This document shows, in pieces, positions 1 through 8,191 of a DNA stretch of 11,808 nucleotides. The position numbers were made by a program, and so were the translations under genes. Source of the DNA: Hymenopellis radicata (taxonomy: Eukaryota; Basidiomycota; Agaricomycetes; Agaricales; Physalacriaceae); NCBI GenBank assembly GCA_015501595.1, contig JADNRX010001273.1:1-11808 (forward strand), read 5' to 3'. The notes under the pieces were generated by a model that was not told the DNA's origin, searched no databases, and was given only the letters and a program-made list of their open reading frames with translations. The first letter of the stretch is position 1. The number at the start of each line of letters is the position of its first letter.

Positions 1-392
1 AGCACTTGACTCTGAACAAATTTGGCCCAAGCAGGATTCTTGAACACGATTTTGGCGGGCTCGATCTCCCAAGTGTCGCGTACTTCCGGGTTGATGATGG
101 TTTGGTCATTGTGTCCGTATGGCGCGCGCGCTGAGGAGTTGATGAGGAGTTGCGCGTCTCGTTCACTGAGCGGCAAGCCAATGAGGCCAACACCCTCAAT
201 GAAGAGAACAGGATTCGGGGCTTGTGGAAACGTGCCGCTGTACGCGAAACTGCCTTTGAAGTCAAAGTCGCCTCCCATCGCCGTTTCAAACTCGGCCTTC
301 AAGTCCCCAGTTTTTGGGTCAGCCTCAGGTTTGGGCATCGGTCCAGCCGTATTGACAGGCTCAGCTGGTGGTGCAGATGGTGCAGATGGCAT
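1..392 (-). CDS. 2OG-Fe(II) oxygenase-like protein, 5' part only
   Basis: The first ATG in the open frame is at 392-390; the frame is open back to 473 but has no earlier ATG. About 130 residues are visible before the gene leaves the window. The N-terminus is rich in Pro, Ala and Ser (about residues 1-35). It is followed by a conserved segment containing GVGLIGLPLSERDAQLLI and RDTWEIEPAKI...NPAW. From memory, this pattern introduces the Fe(II)/2-oxoglutarate dioxygenase-like domain of a large, mostly uncharacterised basidiomycete family often labelled as prolyl 4-hydroxylase alpha-like. The iron ligands (HxD...H) would lie beyond the left edge, so catalytic competence cannot be judged. The substrate is unknown. 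The gene points away from the duplicated unit that begins about 117 bp upstream of its start. The family call is moderately sure. Confidence 0.65.
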   Translation of the reverse strand, partial: MPSAPSAPPAEPVNTAGPMPKPEADPKTGDLKAEFETAMGGDFDFKGSFAYSGTFPQAPNPVLFIEGVGLIGLPLSERDAQLLINSSARAPYGHNDQTIINPEVRDTWEIEPAKIVFKNPAWAKFVQSQV

Positions 393-793
393 GGGCAAGT
401 TCGCGACCACTATATGAGAAGGTAAGCTCTGCTGCTGTCCGCATTTATTGAAGACATACTCGACAGAAGGGCCTCACGAGAGAGCCCGGACATAATGTGT
501 GTCGCTTTTTACGCGACCTCGTCCCGTATTTATCGCGCAAGTGAAGTAAAATCGCGCCAACCTGGTCAAAGACAGAAGTAGAAGTTTAGTGTGTCCGAAA
601 AGGGAAGTTTAACGACGGACGTAATAAACCATGACGGGTCTGTCCTTTTTGAGACTTCCTTCTTTACGTTCGTCCACGTCCAGTGTCCACAGTCCACAGG
701 TCGCGTCGTTCACAGAAGGGGCTTGTCTGAACGAAAGTGATCGAGGTCTGACTCTCTGAGGGCTCTTATGATGTACTGGCTCCTTACAGAAAC

Positions 794-799
794 TATAAA
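794..799 (+). promoter_or_regulatory. TATA box of duplicated gene, copy 1
   Basis: TATAAA lies 94 bp upstream of the ATG at 888, within a block (ccttacagaaactataaag) shared with copy 2, where the spacing is 92 bp. Conservation of the TATA box and leader in both copies suggests that the promoter was duplicated together with the gene. Confidence 0.5.
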
Positions 800-887
800 G
801 CCTTCGATGATCATCTGTTGTGCTCACTCTTCTTCGATTTTACCACTCGAACACTTCACAACTCAACCCATTCTTGCATATCACACA

Positions 888-1414
888 ATGGAGTACGGCG
901 ACGACTTTTCCCGTGCTCAATTGGCCATGGAATTCATGAAGTTTACTCCGCCAGCAAGAACTACTCTCCCGATTACTCTAAGAAAGTGTTCGGCCCCAAC
1001 CCCTTTACCTTCGCAGTCTTGGACGTACGCACTCTTGGCGACCAGCCGCTTGGACCGACAGAAGTTGAGCCTGGAGTGCTAGCACCTAGCGCGAGGGGCC
1101 GTTCAACGCGCACCGGTTCCTCTTCCGGATCTCAAGACAGCTGGGAGTCGCACCTTCGTAGACTTACAATGCGGCTCAAGTCACAACTCAAGCACACGGC
1201 ATCATCTACTTCCGCGAAATCGGTGCACTCAGCGTCGTCTAAAGTGTCCGCATCGACTATTCGACCACCTACGTCACGCACCAAATGCTTATCTTGGGCA
1301 GAAGCTACGCAGTCGGTCACAACACGTCGTCGGAGTTCAGACTGCCCTGTACGCCACACAAGGAATGTTCGCAGGACGTTCGTACTCTTCCTTCTGTCTT
1401 TCAAACTAGTCTAA
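888..1414 (+). pseudogene. Broken copy 1 of unrecognised duplicated gene
   Basis: The ATG at 888 begins MEYGDDFSRAQLAMEF, as in copy 2 (MEYGDDYSRAQLAMES). Between about 939 and 951 this copy is 4 nt shorter than copy 2, which shifts the frame. The rest of the protein (SKNYSPDYSKKVFGPNPF, then KSQLKHT and later PVRHTR...FVLF) continues in another frame, open to the stop ending at 1414. Downstream of the shift, the frame is unbroken across the point where copy 2 is itself broken. It also carries a net 63 nt in-frame excess (around 1244-1306). The protein is Ser/Thr-rich with a basic tail; no domain was recognised. Likely a pseudogene unless the 5' end is spliced in a way I could not find. Confidence 0.55.
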
Positions 1415-1492
1415 CGATATGTACAGTATCAGCCAGACGTTGGGGAAGATTAGACACTGGTCTGCCTGTAGCTGAAGGCTTTGACAACAAGG

Positions 1493-2057
1493 ATAGAGCG
1501 CGACAATGACTGTCGTATCAACTTGGCCATCTTGAAAAGTTGCATTTCACCAGCTTCCAATTTCGCAACTATTTTGGTAGTACTGTGGACCTATGTATCA
1601 CAGCAGGCCGAGCTGCGTATTGAACAGCTGGTGCGCGTCCGCACAGTCAGGAAACCGTATACAAGCACTCTGCCGCAGTGACTGAATTGAACGGGGATTG
1701 CTGGCCTATCTTTCTCATGGCCCTCACCAGACTAACAATTCACTACCGACAATGTATCTCTATCTACAAACTGGGAGGGTGTCCTTTTTTTCCCCTCACC
1801 TTCCGCACCGCGTGCACGTGCAGCGTGAGTTCTTCCTTCTTGAATCTCGACCACCACCATCTCAGTTTGGCGGTACCGTTTTGGTACGTTTTCGTGCCTG
1901 TATACAGTCCACTGTTCTGAGCTGCTTTTACAGACACCGTGTCCGATAGGCGTCAGTCTCGTGCCTTGGGTTCACAAAGCTGCCTCTGAGCTCGCATCCC
2001 GAACATGCATCTGGCGGACATTCAATTTCTACATCTTCAGTTACGACCTCGAATAGT
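1493..2057. other. Gap without a recognised gene
   Basis: This lies between duplicated copy 1 and the carboxypeptidase stop. It holds overlapping plus-strand ORFs of 66-83 codons (1481-1949) with no recognisable protein and no matching frame in the duplicated unit. A pyrimidine-rich run lies at about 1782-1800. It probably contains the carboxypeptidase 3' untranslated region. Confidence 0.5.
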
Positions 2058-4054
2058 CTACAGTGCCACTCCAGCCAGCCATCTATTCAACATCTCCAGC
2101 GATTCTTTCGGTTTGTCATAAGGAACCTATTACCCGAACGTTCAGATCGTTTAGTCCAGGCGGTCGAACTAGACACGTACTAGATGACCAGCCGCGTCTA
2201 CCGTCGCAAAGGTAAATGGACCGCTACTCCTCGTTAAACCAGCTTTCTTGCCATCCACAAGCCATTCGCGCAGAGGCTCTTGTACAAAACCCTCCTTCCC
2301 ACTCCAGTCCAGCGCCAGAGTCCAAGCTTCGTTCCCGACCCAATTGCACACAAAGTCATAAGTTCCGACGTATACCAGAACGCGGATATCGCGTTCAAGC
2401 AACGCCGCGACGTGTGTCTGCGTCTGGTGGTACATGTCCAGATTATTCATAAACAGAGCATGGACATCGAATGCGATGCCAGTGAAGTTCTTCCCATCAA
2501 AATAGGAATCGACTCCGAGCTTCTCACGAACATCCGTACGGTCGAGGTATTGTGCGATGTTTCTGCAGACAGATATCACCATTAAGAGTCAGTCATCGCA
2601 AGAGATAAACATACTCTGATCCTGGGTAACACTTGATGTTGGCCGGATCCGGCGCTATGCACTCTTTGCTGATGTCGTGCATGTTCCTCTCTATATTCAA
2701 ACATTCAGTGAATTTAAGTGTCCCCGAGCACTTGTGAAGTCTCACCGAGTGGCACAAACGGTGCCTGCAACTCGCGTTCGCAGGTCGCTATAGCTGCTTG
2801 GCAGTTTATCCCGTCGAACGACTCAATGCAAGCCTCCTTCATCCACTTTTGACACCGAGGGTACTAGAGAACATCCTAATCATGTCGTCCCGCTCGAAAG
2901 CTTGTTGAACATACGATCGTTTTCATACGGACACATGTGCTACAAGATCATCAGTGAGAAGTAAGACTGCGCTAAACATCACCGACTCGATGTCAAGCAG
3001 GGGAGGCAGAGAAGCGCCGGTGCAGAGGATGTCATAGTATGACAACAGCATTGTGATATAGTCAGTCATTACCGTTCCCTATAGGCCTTCCCGTGAGCCG
3101 CCTTGATTCCCGTAGACATAGCAAGGCTCACCAATAAGGACAGAACTAAGATTGACTGGGGTCATATCTTGCTTAACAAGAAATGTGTTTTGGTCGTAAA
3201 TGGCCGACGCGTACACAGGTAGGAATCGTCCCTACGCGCATTACAATTGAGGTAAGTGTCAACGAACAACCTACGCACCCCGTAGGATTCCCCAGCAAGA
3301 TGAAATGCGCGGCCCTTGAACTTGGTAAAGTGCTCAAAGAAAATGGCGACGAATGCAGCAATGTCCTGAGCGCCTTCTTCCGTTGTAGACTGAGAGTACA
3401 AAGTCAGAACTACGCCGCTGGACAGGAGCTCACATGGACTTACCACAGTCTCTCCATAATCCGCGAACGAGAATCCCGTCCCGACAGGCTGGTCAATGAA
3501 GAAAATATTCGCATTAGAGTTCCAAGATTCGTTGTGGAATTTTGGCCCGTCTGCGGATAGGACACGGCAAGGACCTAATTCCATGAAGAGACCGAGCGAA
3601 GAAGAGCCACCTGGACCTATGTAAGATGTTCGCTGTGACGTTTAAACTTAGACGTTGTGGAAACCTCGTACCTCCATTCGTCCAAAAGACCACATCGTCC
3701 TTGTCTGGATCGTTCCTGCTTTCAAAGAAATAGAAAAATAAGTGCCGCGCCTCTACGTCAATGTAACCCGTGTACGCGCTAGCCAACGATCTGGTGAATT
3801 GAGAGTTAAGGTTGCTAAGCAATGAGCACGTACGCTACAGTTCCATCGCAAAAGTCGGATTTCTTGATCCTGACGTTGTAGTTGGGAAACGCTGGGTGCG
3901 ATAAGGACGTGAATTCCAAAAAAGACAGAGAGTGGAGGTCCTCGACAGGCGTGAAGAGGCCAGCATCGTACGCGTCTTGTTGGACCGAGAACCCAGTCAC
4001 AGCGCGTAGTGGGGCCGAGAGAGTCAGAAGAGCTAATACAGCACAATATTTCAT
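2058..4054 (-). CDS. Secreted serine carboxypeptidase, peptidase family S10 (frameshifted)
   Basis: Serine-type carboxypeptidase that removes C-terminal residues from peptides, with an apparent signal peptide ([21 protein letters not shown]). Eleven exons by splice signals and phase: 4054-3834, 3778-3672, 3616-3444, 3389-3279, 3231-3132, 3078-2987, 2939-2915, 2863-2746, 2690-2615, 2562-2181, 2126-2058; introns are 47-55 bp. About 490 aa, normal for S10. Catalytic Ser is in GESYGG (near residue 202), split by an intron after the first Gly; Asp is in TYDFVCNW (near 410); His is in AAGHL|VPYDKP (near 467), with the last intron right after GHL. Exons total 1474 nt, one too many: in exon 6 the motif I-G-N-G-M is encoded with one surplus A (3069/3070). 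In exon 3 the usual GGPGCSS reads GGPGGSS. The gene may therefore be inactive, or the base may be an error. A start at 4075 (seven residues longer) is possible but spoils the signal peptide. Confidence 0.88.
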
Positions 4055-4104
4055 ACTGAGCTGACTTGGAGGCAAGTCGAAAGATCAGTAACACAAAGCG
4101 CCTT

Positions 4105-4112
4105 CTTATATC
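4105..4112 (-). promoter_or_regulatory. Probable TATA box of carboxypeptidase gene
   Basis: On the minus strand this reads GATATAAG, about 51-58 bp upstream of the ATG at 4054. That is a reasonable position for a short fungal leader. No other core promoter element was recognised. Confidence 0.4.
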
Positions 4113-4572
4113 GTTGTCGTAATGACGGTGGGAAGGAATACCTGGGCTCCAATATGACTCCGGTTGAGCAGCGTGAACGTTTACGGTCTTGACGGTACCG
4201 CGAAACTTGCCCAGCCCGAAAACCAATTCAATTCGGTACCACGAGGGTCTTTGCATGTTCATGCATTATGACCTCAGTGAGCGGCGCAGTGAGATGAGTC
4301 ATTTTGAGCTGCGACTTCAGTACCAGATAGCCTGAGAGGCGCAGAAGCGCAGTCCTGAACTGTCACCGTCAAAAAATAGTTGCTAGTGTCATGTGGGAAC
4401 GATGCGCATCCTGCGATCCCGATTCGACGCCCACCAACACTCCAAGTTCTCCATCGGTCGCTCCAGAAATCGTTGAATTGAGTACATAGCATTCAATCGC
4501 CGAAATCAGATAAAAAAATAACCATACATACAATTTTTGCCCATTTACGCGCTTGCTTGTCTATACTTAGTC
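4113..4572. other. Gap between carboxypeptidase promoter and monooxygenase remnant
   Basis: There is no convincing gene here. A 72-codon minus-strand ORF (4274-4492) and part of a longer one (3753-4262) show no family features, and the latter overlaps carboxypeptidase exon 1 in another frame. The region should contain the upstream control region of the carboxypeptidase and the 3' flank of the monooxygenase remnant. Confidence 0.4.
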
Positions 4573-5011
4573 TTAGAACAAAAGGTCTTCGAAGTATGCC
4601 GTCAACGCGCCTGCTGAGGCTTCTTCAATCCCCAACACGGTCCCAATCCATCCATCAGGACGAAAGATCACGACGGCGCCATGGGGTCGACGCCATACAT
4701 TTCGTGTGCCTTCACTCGTTCGTCAAGATAGATCATCGTGTTGTACCTGTGGCATGTATTCAACGGTGAACACATAAAAACCGACCATTTAACGGACCTA
4801 GAACCTCCTGTCCACCGTTCCCGGACACAGCAGGAATAGTCGTCCAGTGAAACATTGCCTTGTGCTTGGGGAAGCGCGCCTTGAAGGCGCTCAAGGAGGC
4901 CTCAAAACTGGCTACTAGAGATGGGCGTGTGTAGACTGGATACCCAGCAAAGACGACGCTGCTAGTACATACATGATCAATGTAAGGCTTCTGTTGGAAG
5001 AACGTTCGCAC
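4573..5011 (-). pseudogene. FAD monooxygenase (phenol 2-monooxygenase-like), C-terminal remnant
   Basis: Read on the minus strand, the segment gives YPVYTRPSLVASFEASLSAF, then FHWTTIP...GNGGQEVLGPL, then YLDERVKAHEMYGVDP, then GAVVIFRPDGWIGTVLG, and ends EDLLF before the stop at 4575-4573. This resembles the thioredoxin-like C-terminal domain of phenol hydroxylase-type flavoproteins, which is structural and not catalytic. The FAD and substrate domains are missing: no GxGxxG or later FAD motif is seen upstream. The frame breaks after YGVDP, where a run of four C (4683-4686) would need five to encode P-H-G-A-V. A short intron may lie at 4747-4781 (35 bp, weak donor). Coding-like sequence may extend to about 5100 in another frame (LEKPSEIDKPRRTGDLV). 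The 5' portion stops near the edge of duplicated copy 2. The family call is fair, not certain. Confidence 0.5.
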
Positions 5012-5386
5012 CTAAACTTGGCTTCATTCTTCAGCACGACCTGCAACCTTACAAGATCCCCTGTTCTGCGTGGCTTGTCAATTTCAGAAGGCTTCTCTAG
5101 GTATGATTGCTAACCCAATCTTGGTAAGGTCAACATCACGTCCACGTTCCCCTTACGCGAACCTCGTCCCGTATTTATCGCCCAAGTGAAGGAAAGTCGC
5201 GCCAGACCTAATCAAAGACGAGATAATGTCCCTTTTGAAAAGGGAAGCCAGACGAGGTCTTTCCTTTTTGAGACTTCCTTCCTTACATTCGTCGACGTCC
5301 AGTGTCCACAGGTCGCCATGGAAAGGGCATCCTGTCTCTAGTGATCGAGATCAACCACTCTGTTCTACTGGCTCCTTTACAGAAAC

Positions 5387-5392
5387 TATAAA
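5387..5392 (+). promoter_or_regulatory. TATA box of duplicated gene, copy 2
   Basis: TATAAA lies 92 bp upstream of the ATG at 5479, within a block (ttacagaaactataaagc) nearly identical to copy 1. Confidence 0.5.
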
Positions 5393-5478
5393 GCCCTTCG
5401 ATCATCTGTTGTGCTCACTCTTCTTCGATTCTACCACTCGAAGACTTGACAACTCAACTCATTCTTGCATATCACACA

Positions 5479-6010
5479 ATGGAGTACGGCGATGACTATT
5501 CCCGTGCTCAATTGGCCATGGAATCCATGACCAAGATCTACCCCTCCAGCAAGAATTACTCTCCCGATTACTCGAAGAAAGTGTTCGGCCCCAACCCCTT
5601 TACCTTCGCAGTCTTGGACTCCGTACGCACTCTTGGAGACCAGCCGCTTGGACCGACAGAAGTCGAGCCTGGTGCTCTATCTTCGACTGCGAGAGGTCGT
5701 CCAACGCGTGTCAGCTCTTCTTCCGGACCTCGAGATAGCTGGGAGTCGCACCTTCGTAGATACAATGCGGCCCAAGTCACAACTCAAGCACACCACGTCA
5801 TCTGCTTCCGCGAGCTCGGCGCTTCCCTCGGCGTCATCTAAAGCATCTACGCCGGTCGCAACACATCGCAGTTCAGGCGGCCCTGTGCGCCACACACGTG
5901 GCGTTCGCACAACGTTCGTACTCTTCATTGCACGTCCAGATCCATCTAACCATAGGTACAGTCTCGCACAGACGGTGGGGAAGATCAAATATTGGGTTGC
6001 TTCCAGCTGA
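5479..6010 (+). pseudogene. Copy 2 of unrecognised duplicated gene, late frameshift
   Basis: The ATG at 5479 opens a 120-residue frame ending at 5841: MEYGDDYSRAQLAMES, then SKNYSPDYSKKVFGPNPF, LGDQPLGPTEVEPG and DSWESHLRR. At 5760/5761 this copy lacks two bases (ct) present in copy 1 at 1163-1164. The tail shared with copy 1 (KSQLKHT, a Ser/Ala-rich stretch, GPVRHTRGVRTTFVLF) then lies in another frame, open to 6010. Neither copy now encodes the whole protein, but each covers the other's break. No domain, signal peptide or membrane segment was recognised. It might still make the 120-residue product; a spliced form joining both frames cannot be ruled out. Confidence 0.55.
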
Positions 6011-6027
6011 ATGCCATGACAACAAGG

Positions 6028-6598
6028 GGCATAGTGAACGCTAGTAACTCTTTCCCCTATATTCGCCCAATTTATAGTACACCGCATTATGCAAGTTTGG
6101 TCGCAGTGCACTTGTGCATCGTTGGCCTACTACTTTTAACAAATTATACTCATTCGATAAGGACAATGAAGCTGGCTAGGAAAAGCGGAAAGATTGAGTA
6201 TTCGCCGCCATTCAAATGAATGAGATCTTAGGGATATTGTAGCGCCACACTCAAAAGCGATATCCGCACGAAGGCTTTTAATTGCTGTAAATTCTGCTCT
6301 ATCTGGAGCCATAGTATCGTTCAATCTAGCATACTTAGGCTGCAGGGTGCATGCCAACTTGATGGAGGCGAAAATCTGCTGGATCGACTCGAAGCCTTCC
6401 ATAGCATTCGCACGACGTCCGAATAGTGTAGAGATGACTCATGAGAGTACTCAAAGTCACACACAGTTCAGTAATCAATCGTTATTCATAAATACAGCTT
6501 GAATACAGCAGTGCAATGATGACAGAACGAACTAACGATACAAACCTATGAAGCTCAGTACTTAATACATGCGATAACCGATAACAATGCCATAAACT
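6028..6598. other. Gap with one unassigned minus-strand ORF
   Basis: The only sizable open frame is on the minus strand at 6402-6136 (88 codons, MEGFESIQQIFASIKLAC...). It is open upstream to about 6440 with LFGRRANA before the ATG. Composition is protein-like but no family was recognised and no splice-linked partner exon was found. It could be a remnant or chance. The right end should hold the 3' untranslated region of the zinc-finger gene. Confidence 0.35.
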
Positions 6599-8191
6599 TC
6601 AGTCTCCTCGACGTGCGCGGGTAACGAGGTCGTCCAGCGCCTTACACGTTTTGAAATGCCGGGTAAAGATGTCCTGGTCGCCTCGGCTCTGGTAGGCGGA
6701 ACAGTAGGGACACTTATAGTTGTCCCTCCGCTGGCTATCGACCTTGTGAAGGAACGCAGTGCCATCTTTACCATGGGATCTCCCGTGCTTCCTGATCTCC
6801 TCGTTCGGGAGGATAGCGTCACACCCTGGAACCGTGCACGGGAGTTCGTAATAAATATCCCGGAAGAAGTAGAAGGCAGAAAGATCCACGTCGTGGAACT
6901 TTGGGATGCGCGGAAACGTTGTAAACATTTTTTTTCTGGTCGTTTGTCAGCATATGGACGCGACGACAACCGTATAACATACTCTTTGTTTGCTGGGGTT
7001 GGAACCACAGCCAGAACCACTAAAGCTGTGGGAAGAACGACATTCTCTTTCTCGGCGGACTCCGAGACATTCTGATTGACGGTCGTTGGTATGGAGTAGG
7101 ATGTCCTCTGCAAGTCAAGTTAGAAAGCACCATAATCAGTTACATTGTAAATGCTAACCTCTCCTCCTTCCATGGGAACTCCGGAGAGGGCCAATAGACC
7201 CATCCACCTGCCTATATCATATTAGAACGCGTCGTTCAGAGGCGTAGAAGAGTGCTTACTGCGGCTGGTCGCCGTCGAATGCCTGCGACCGGAATACGTT
7301 GTTGGGCAGTTGAGGTGCTTGGGCGTTGAGACGAACGGCACCGGCAGGAGTTGAAATTTGATTCCAGAATGACCTGGGATGGAAGATTCGCAGAAGGGTG
7401 ACCCATAGACCCGTGCTTCTGCCTAGAAAATATTAGAACGAGTCATTTAGAGATCTAAAGGGGTGCTTACCATTGTTGATGATAATACAATGGATCAAAT
7501 TGAGGTATTGGGAGATTGAGAAGGTAGTGGGCGGCACTGGGAGGAGGCAGCGTGGAAATCTGTTCGCGGTTCCAGGTGGATGACTGGTTCATTTTCTGAG
7601 TACCAGCAGAGCCTCCCATCGCAGTAGCGTTGGCGGGTACAAGGGTGTTCGGAAACGACTGGGCATACCCAGATGAAGAATGGAAGAAAGATTGAGATAT
7701 ATCAATGCTGCCGCCAGGGTAATTGATATGAGTAGCGTCTGCGAAGGGAGACCTGATGGTCTCACCCGAGGGCAGAGAGGGTGGCTCAGGTGAGAGCGCG
7801 TCATACGCGTCAGCGAGCGGGTTCGCATCATCCTCGTCGTGTCCAACTTGAGGGCATGTCCTCATTGAGGCCAGCAGACGCGTCGACAGGCGGGAATAGT
7901 GAATGTCTGTGAAGCCAGTCGACGCGTCGAAAGCGAGAAGTTGGTAGGGGAAGCGATGGTCTCCGTCTGGTGGAGATGGGGAATTGCGTATCCAGTTGCC
8001 GCAACGTTGTCGAGCCCATGGTATTCAGGAGCGACATCAACATTCTCGTTGTCTGTGGAAGACTCTCTAGCAGCAACGACCGACTGCTCTCTGCTGGATG
8101 ATGAGAATACATATGAATTTCCAGACAATTGAACGTACGAGTTGGCGGCCAGAAAGTTCAGAAAGTCCCCAATGACGGATTCGGAGTCCAT
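6599..8191 (-). CDS. C2H2/C2HC zinc-finger protein
   Basis: Six-exon model that keeps phase: 8191-7888, 7846-7471, 7415-7260, 7207-7159, 7107-6983, 6935-6599, giving 448 aa. The start (MDSESVIGDFLNFLAANSYV) sits in a strong CCACCATGG context. The first two thirds are low-complexity, Ser/Pro/Asn-rich and probably disordered. The C-terminus holds two metal-binding patterns: C-x4-C-x11-H-x3-H (CTVPGC...HGRSH) and C-x2-C-x14-H-x3-C (CPYC...HFKTC), suggesting nucleic-acid binding in the nucleus and perhaps transcriptional control; targets are unknown. The last exon junction is well supported (GTATGT donor, CTGAC branch, CCAG acceptor, 47 bp). The first intron (7847-7887) is short with a weak donor. 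Acceptors of introns 2 and 3 are ambiguous because several AGs follow closely; I chose those that keep one frame. Intron 2 uses an AAG acceptor, which is unusual. Confidence 0.65.
7159..7259 (-). repeat. Intron-carrying internal duplication, unit B
   Basis: The intron at 7212-7259 and the exon bases downstream of it resemble unit A at about 7365-7470. Both introns are 48 bp under TAG acceptors, begin GTAAGCAC, share CGTTCTAATA and end TAG followed by GCAG; by hand 36 of 48 intron positions agree. Exon similarity follows (GGGTCTAT, then a CCCT-rich stretch). Confidence 0.7.
7365..7470 (-). repeat. Intron-carrying internal duplication, unit A
   Basis: This is the partner of the unit at 7159-7259, with the intron at 7423-7470 under its TAG acceptor and GCAG plus GGGTCTAT in the following exon. 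The two units are about 210 bp apart in direct orientation within the zinc-finger gene. Confidence 0.7.
7877..7930. repeat. Short imperfect direct repeat at an exon-intron junction
   Basis: gacgcgtcga occurs at 7877-7886 and at 7921-7930, 44 bp apart. On the minus strand each is part of a near-repeat of about 19 bases (CGACGCGTC then CTGGC a few bases on). The first intron of the zinc-finger gene starts in one of them, so a competing donor exists in the other. Confidence 0.5.

Larger units (their letters stand above)
509..1492 (+). repeat. Duplicated ~1 kb unit, copy 1
   Basis: This stretch matches 5153-6027 in the same orientation, about 4.64 kb away. Shared landmarks are the start (ttacgcga...cctcgtcccgtattta), a cctttttgagacttcc stretch, the TATA box region, the start codon region, the block around agaaagtgttcggccc, and a right end near gacaacaagg. 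Similarity is high in the middle, with scattered substitutions and small indels. I saw no inverted terminal repeats, target-site duplication, poly-A tail or transposase, so it looks like a segmental gene duplication rather than a transposon. The left edge may reach a few tens of bases further; similarity there is weak. Confidence 0.85.
5153..6027 (+). repeat. Duplicated ~0.9 kb unit, copy 2
   Basis: This is the second copy of the unit at 509-1492, in the same orientation. It contains the promoter, leader, start codon and most of the coding stretch. It is shorter, mainly because it lacks about 20 nt near the left side and a net 63 nt relative to 1244-1340 of copy 1. It begins just upstream of the monooxygenase remnant, so the duplication boundary may have replaced the 5' part of that gene. 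No terminal inverted repeats or target-site duplication were seen. Confidence 0.85.

Noticed and set aside
22..417. 131-codon plus-strand ORF at the left edge
   Set aside because: It is antisense to the 2OG oxygenase-like segment, which has recognisable family motifs on the minus strand.
3753..4262. 169-codon minus-strand ORF
   Set aside because: It overlaps carboxypeptidase exon 1, its promoter and intron 1 in a different frame and shows no family features.
509..6027. Duplicated unit as a transposon or MITE
   Set aside because: There are no inverted terminal repeats, no target-site duplication, no transposase or reverse transcriptase, and each copy carries a TATA box and coding start like an ordinary gene.
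5568..6111. Minus-strand ORFs of 70 and 144 codons
   Set aside because: They are antisense to the duplicated gene; the conserved frame between copies 1 and 2 is on the plus strand.
6656..7075. 139-codon plus-strand ORF (MPGKDVLVASALVGG...)
   Set aside because: It is antisense to the last two exons of the zinc-finger gene, whose Cys/His spacing and in-phase splice sites are far more convincing.
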